Source: Afipia clevelandensis ATCC 49720 (GTDB taxonomy: Bacteria; Pseudomonadota; Alphaproteobacteria; Rhizobiales; Xanthobacteraceae). Taken from it: a stretch of 64,000 nucleotides of DNA. Below are positions 61,094 to 64,000 of the stretch, in pieces; position 1 is the first letter of the stretch, and every line of letters begins with the position of its first letter. A model generated the notes under the pieces. The model was not told where the DNA came from and did no database searches. It worked only from the letters and a program-made list of their open reading frames with translations. The position numbers were made by a program, and so were the translations under genes. The DNA lies in contig NZ_KB375281.1 in assembly GCF_000336555.1 (NCBI RefSeq), positions 3,447,848 through 3,511,847 of the forward strand, given 5' to 3'.

Positions 61094-62314
61094 TTAGTCG
61101 AGGACGCTGACCGGCCGCGACAGCGCCGCGCGCGCGAATTTCCTTGCATTGGCCGGTTTTCCGAACAGGAATCCCTGCGCCAGATCGAATCCCATCTCGT
61201 GCGCGGCAATCAGATCGGATCGCGTCTCGACACCCTTGGCGACGGTGCGCGCGCCGACCCGGTCCGCGAGTTCGAGAATACTGCGGCAGACGGTCTGCTT
61301 GAGGCGGTTGTCTGCGCAGCCGGTGACGTATTCCCGATCGACCTTGATCTCGACGAACGGAAAGCTCTTCAGCTCCGAAAGCGACGGCCAGTCGACCCCC
61401 AGATCGTCGATGGAGATCGCGATGTTGTGGAAGCGCATCCGTTTGGCGGCCTCGATGGCGAGATCGAGATTGCGGATGATCTCTGCGCCTTTCACTTCGA
61501 CGATCAGTCCGCTGAAGGCCGGATGATCCGGAATCTGGCGGCACAACCGGCTGACCGACGCGGTGTCCTCCAGAAAGCCGATCGGCAGATTGATCGAAAT
61601 GTCGACCGGGCCGTGCTGGCCAATGAAGTAATGCCAGTCCTCGAGCGCGCGCGTCACCACGAAGTCCGACAATCCCTTGAATTGGGGGTCCTTTGAATCC
61701 GGAATGAAGGATGCGGGCGGCACGACGCCCCATGCCGGATGGCGCATCCGGATCAGGGCTTCCGCGCCGCGCGGTGCAAGCGTGCGAACGTCGATCTTCT
61801 GTTGATACCAAAGCTCGAGCCAGCCCGCCTTGAGCGCCTCGGTGACGTCGACGGGCGGGCTCGGCGGCGCCTTCTGCGGCAGCAGCGGCACAACGCTGGC
61901 GCGCAGGCCGTCCGCGCTGAACGGCGTCGCCAGCGGCGGAAGCATCGCGATGCCGGTTTCTTCCCCGAGCTGATGCAACGCATTGACGATGATCGAATCC
62001 TTTGGGCCGATCAGCAACACCTTGCCGTCGAACATCCTGGTGACGAGGGTTCGCAGGATATTCCCGGCCTCCACACCGTCGCTCGGCATGCCGAGAACCA
62101 CAAGATCGGGCAACTGATAGTCGAGCAGCGTGGGTAATTCCGCCGCGGTTGCGCATTCGCCGGTGATGAATCCCAATTCATCCAGAGCTTCACTCAGGAA
62201 CGTGCGAATGTGCCGTTTCGGATCGACGATACATGCGCGAGGCGCCAGTTTGCGCTGTCCGAATGTCGCAACTGCCTCGATTTCAGCAGCTTTGAAACCC
62301 CTCATCAGAATCAC
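61094..62314 (-). CDS. Degenerate receiver-EAL domain protein
   Basis: A 406-aa protein with a CheY-like domain (about 27-145) and a C-terminal EAL domain (about 155-400). In the receiver the phospho-acceptor position reads VVLGMPSDG, glycine in place of aspartate. The EAL domain keeps EALIRMRHP, INLP, IDDLG, IKVD and AQGFLF, but VAKGVET has lysine for the catalytic glutamate of AEGVE, and loop 6 lacks GTG. It probably binds c-di-GMP or a partner without hydrolysing it. Confidence 0.85.
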   Translation of the reverse strand: MILMRGFKAAEIEAVATFGQRKLAPRACIVDPKRHIRTFLSEALDELGFITGECATAAELPTLLDYQLPDLVVLGMPSDGVEAGNILRTLVTRMFDGKVLLIGPKDSIIVNALHQLGEETGIAMLPPLATPFSADGLRASVVPLLPQKAPPSPPVDVTEALKAGWLELWYQQKIDVRTLAPRGAEALIRMRHPAWGVVPPASFIPDSKDPQFKGLSDFVVTRALEDWHYFIGQHGPVDISINLPIGFLEDTASVSRLCRQIPDHPAFSGLIVEVKGAEIIRNLDLAIEAAKRMRFHNIAISIDDLGVDWPSLSELKSFPFVEIKVDREYVTGCADNRLKQTVCRSILELADRVGARTVAKGVETRSDLIAAHEMGFDLAQGFLFGKPANARKFARAALSRPVSVLD

Positions 62315-62480
62315 CTCCGTTGTCCCCGAGGCGGAAGTGATAGCGTTATGCAGTGGTCACAAATGTGGAATTATTGAATCATCCACCTGAGGTGTTGGGT
62401 AAGGTTAAGGGAGACAATGCAATTCAATATTGCCCGGCTTTTTATGTGATTTGCCCGCATCGGGCCTGAGGATGAAACAG

Positions 62481-62509
62481 ATCACGCCGCGTTGTGAGCG
62501 CGGCGTGAT
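62481..62509. terminator. Hairpin downstream of the SRPBCC gene
   Basis: A perfect 11-bp stem ATCACGCCGCG / CGCGGCGTGAT with loop TTGTGAG lies 34 bases past the SRPBCC stop on the minus strand. It lacks a T-run. Confidence 0.5.
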
Positions 62510-62543
62510 GGTCAGGTGCAAGAATGTTCGCGACCGCGAGGGC

Positions 62544-62939
62544 TCAAGTGCCTCCGAGTTTCTTTTTCATCGCGTCGATCCCGAGATCCATCTGTGCGCT
62601 GATGTAGGGCGCGATGTCGTGCGGCATGACGTCGATGGTCCAGAGAAATCTCGTTGGCTTGTCGCCGTCCCCGGCGATTTGAACCACGGCGTTGTAATGC
62701 CTGATGCGTTCGTTCGTGATGGCGTAAACCAGCCGCCGCCGCGCATCGTCGCAATCCACCAGAACTTCGCGCGCCGTTACGCCGCTTGCAAATGTCACGA
62801 TGCGCGCATCATCGTCCATTTTTGCATCGGTGACGAAGCCGGGCGCGAGACGGGTGTGCACCGCGCCGAAATCGCGAACCGCGTCCCAGACGGCATCGGC
62901 GGAGGTCGCCAGAACCATCTCCTTGTGAATTGATGCCAT
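62544..62939 (-). CDS. SRPBCC family protein
   Basis: A 131-aa START-like (polyketide cyclase/dehydrase type) protein: MASIHKEMVLATSADAVWDAVRDFGAVH is the usual entry strand and helix, and RFLWTIDVMPHDIAPYISAQMDLGIDAMKKKL the closing helix. Such proteins bind hydrophobic ligands. It lies 27 bases after the VOC gene on the same strand and may be co-transcribed with it. Confidence 0.85.
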   Translation of the reverse strand: MASIHKEMVLATSADAVWDAVRDFGAVHTRLAPGFVTDAKMDDDARIVTFASGVTAREVLVDCDDARRRLVYAITNERIRHYNAVVQIAGDGDKPTRFLWTIDVMPHDIAPYISAQMDLGIDAMKKKLGGT

Positions 62940-62966
62940 TACGGCCTCCCGTCTCTGCGATGACAG

Positions 62967-63326
62967 TCAGGTGCACACAGCCTCGATATTGTTGCCGTCC
63001 GGATCAATCAGGAACGCCGCGTAGTAGGTCGGGCTGTAATCCGCGCGCGGTCCGGCGCCGCCATTGTCGCGACCGCCGGCTTTCAGTCCCGCGGCATGGA
63101 ATGCCTTGATGGCATCATGGTCGCTCGCGCTGAACGCCACATGAGCGCCGGAGCCTTCTGGCTCTTTCGACAGATGCAGCCACAGCGCCGGTGCGCCTTT
63201 CGGGCCGAATCCCGCGCCGCTGTCGTCCCGCGAGCACAGAACATGACCGAGCGGTGCAAGGACGGCGGTGTAGAACTTGATGCTGGCGTCGAGGTTTCTG
63301 ACTTTCAGGCCGATATGATCGTACAT
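62967..63326 (-). CDS. VOC family protein
   Basis: A 119-aa glyoxalase/bleomycin-resistance fold protein with two beta-alpha-beta-beta-beta modules: YDHIGLKVRNLDASIKFYTAVLAPLG at the start and FLIDPDGNNIEAVC at the end, with the metal-type His near the start and Glu near the end retained. The substrate is unknown. It is 24 bases downstream of the AraC-type gene. Confidence 0.88.
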   Translation of the reverse strand: MYDHIGLKVRNLDASIKFYTAVLAPLGHVLCSRDDSGAGFGPKGAPALWLHLSKEPEGSGAHVAFSASDHDAIKAFHAAGLKAGGRDNGGAGPRADYSPTYYAAFLIDPDGNNIEAVCT

Positions 63327-63350
63327 GGGTGCTCTCCGTTGCGATGGAGA

Positions 63351-64000
63351 TCACCTTAGGGCCGCCACCTTGAGCCGATCTTGGAAAATCTTGCGGTCGC
63401 CGCGCGCAGCCTCGCGGAAGCGGCGGGGCGAGACACCGGCGGCGCGATGGAACGTCCGCACGAAGTTCGACAGATCGCCGAAGCCGACATCGAATGCGAC
63501 CGAGGTGATCGGCCGCGTGTCGTCGGCAAGAAGTTTCGCGGCGCGGCGCAGGCGCGCGCGAACCAGATACTGATGCGGCGTCACGCCAAGCACATTCGAG
63601 AACAGCCGTAGGAAGTGAAACGGGCTAATGCCGGCGGCTTTTGCAGTCGATTCCAGGTCAATGGTGCGGTCGGCATGGGCGTCGATCCACAGCGCGCTCT
63701 CGACCGCGCGGCGGCGGTCGCGTGCTGTCGCGCGGATGGCCTTCTGCGGTTTTCCCGATGTGGTCTCGATAAAGCGATTGACGAACAGCATCGCCGCCTC
63801 GTCGATCCCGATGTCGCTATCGCCCTTTCCGGCCGCCTGCGCCAGTTCGCCATAGACCATGAGTTCCGGCGTCGGCGGCACGCAGGCGATCCGCAAGGCG
63901 TTGTCGCGCAGGCCGATAGTGTCCGCAAGCGCCGGCGATAACTGGAACGACAGGCACTCATCGCCACAAATGTGATGCGGATGCGAGCAGGTGTATTCGT
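63351..64000 (-). CDS. AraC-family transcriptional regulator (N-terminus outside window)
   Basis: The frame stays open to the right edge, so the gene is cut. Residues beyond the usable TTG at 63896 read [19 protein letters not shown], the N-terminal Cys/His-rich segment common in this AraC subfamily, which shows the real start is further right. The C-terminal half has the two helix-turn-helix units ([20 protein letters not shown] and [20 protein letters not shown]). It may regulate the VOC and SRPBCC genes downstream. Confidence 0.88.
   Translation of the reverse strand, partial: EYTCSHPHHICGDECLSFQLSPALADTIGLRDNALRIACVPPTPELMVYGELAQAAGKGDSDIGIDEAAMLFVNRFIETTSGKPQKAIRATARDRRRAVESALWIDAHADRTIDLESTAKAAGISPFHFLRLFSNVLGVTPHQYLVRARLRRAAKLLADDTRPITSVAFDVGFGDLSNFVRTFHRAAGVSPRRFREAARGDRKIFQDRLKVAALR

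Noticed and set aside
62417-62449. Ten-residue frame with a GGGAG site on the plus strand
   Set aside because: No gene follows on that strand, so a leader role is not supported.
1-64000. tRNA, rRNA, prophage or integrase content
   Set aside because: Nothing seen by eye supports any of these; a tRNA scan was not possible.

Overview
The window is a high-GC chromosomal segment of an alphaproteobacterium of the Bradyrhizobium/Afipia/Rhodopseudomonas group (Nitrobacteraceae). The evidence is a GcrA cell-cycle regulator with GANTC sites upstream, a SAM-II riboswitch in front of metZ, iron-responsive palindromes of the Irr/ICE and Fur type, a BoxR-controlled aerobic benzoyl-CoA pathway, and short inverted-repeat elements scattered between genes as in this family. 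I see no rRNA, tRNA, prophage, transposase or CRISPR. Both ends cut genes: an ABC ATPase on the left and an AraC-type regulator on the right.

Layout. 1-9.3 kb: export ABC transporter, intracellular PHB depolymerase, YgjP-like metallopeptidase, class A PBP, two DUF proteins, Ogt, and a thioredoxin-like/CcdA thiol pair. 9.4-19 kb: an iron-uptake block (TonB, ExbD, ExbB, a TonB-dependent receptor, a PepSY membrane protein, a siderophore receptor, a PKHD hydroxylase) with several candidate iron-regulator boxes. 18.9-23.1 kb: a compact cluster of biuret hydrolase, NCS2-type permease and allophanate hydrolase that should turn biuret into ammonia and CO2. 23.3-39.3 kb: an aromatic-acid island made of a feruloyl-CoA-synthetase-like ligase, a five-gene HAAT ABC importer, an unrecognised 171-aa protein, BoxR, benzoate-CoA ligase, an alpha/beta hydrolase, BoxC, BoxB and BoxA. 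39.4-46 kb: SDR, polysaccharide deacetylase, BON/OmpA protein with a small membrane partner, LPG-synthase-like membrane protein, PhoR-like kinase. 46-50.9 kb: GcrA, ArgD-ArgF, Hsp33, ApaG. 51.1-54 kb: OpgC followed by two SGNH proteins with overlapping reading frames. 54.1-64 kb: MetZ under a SAM-II riboswitch, tandem-domain dCTP deaminase, LysR regulator and acyl-CoA dehydrogenase, MATE exporter, a degenerate receiver-EAL protein, SRPBCC and VOC proteins, and the truncated AraC regulator.

How it fits together. The box genes activate benzoate to its CoA ester, epoxidise the ring and open it hydrolytically. The aldehyde dehydrogenase of the next step (BoxD) is not in the window. Candidate operators with TGCA separated by six bases from another TGCA overlap the predicted -10 boxes of both the ligase/HAAT transcript and boxCBA, and a related AT-rich palindrome lies in the boxR-bclA divergent spacer, suggesting one BoxR regulon. 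Five of the six inverted-repeat elements lie inside this island. The most notable items are the shared BoxR operator pattern, the transporter-containing biuret cluster, the SAM-II attenuator, and paralogues or domains with lost catalytic residues (one SGNH protein and the receiver-EAL protein).
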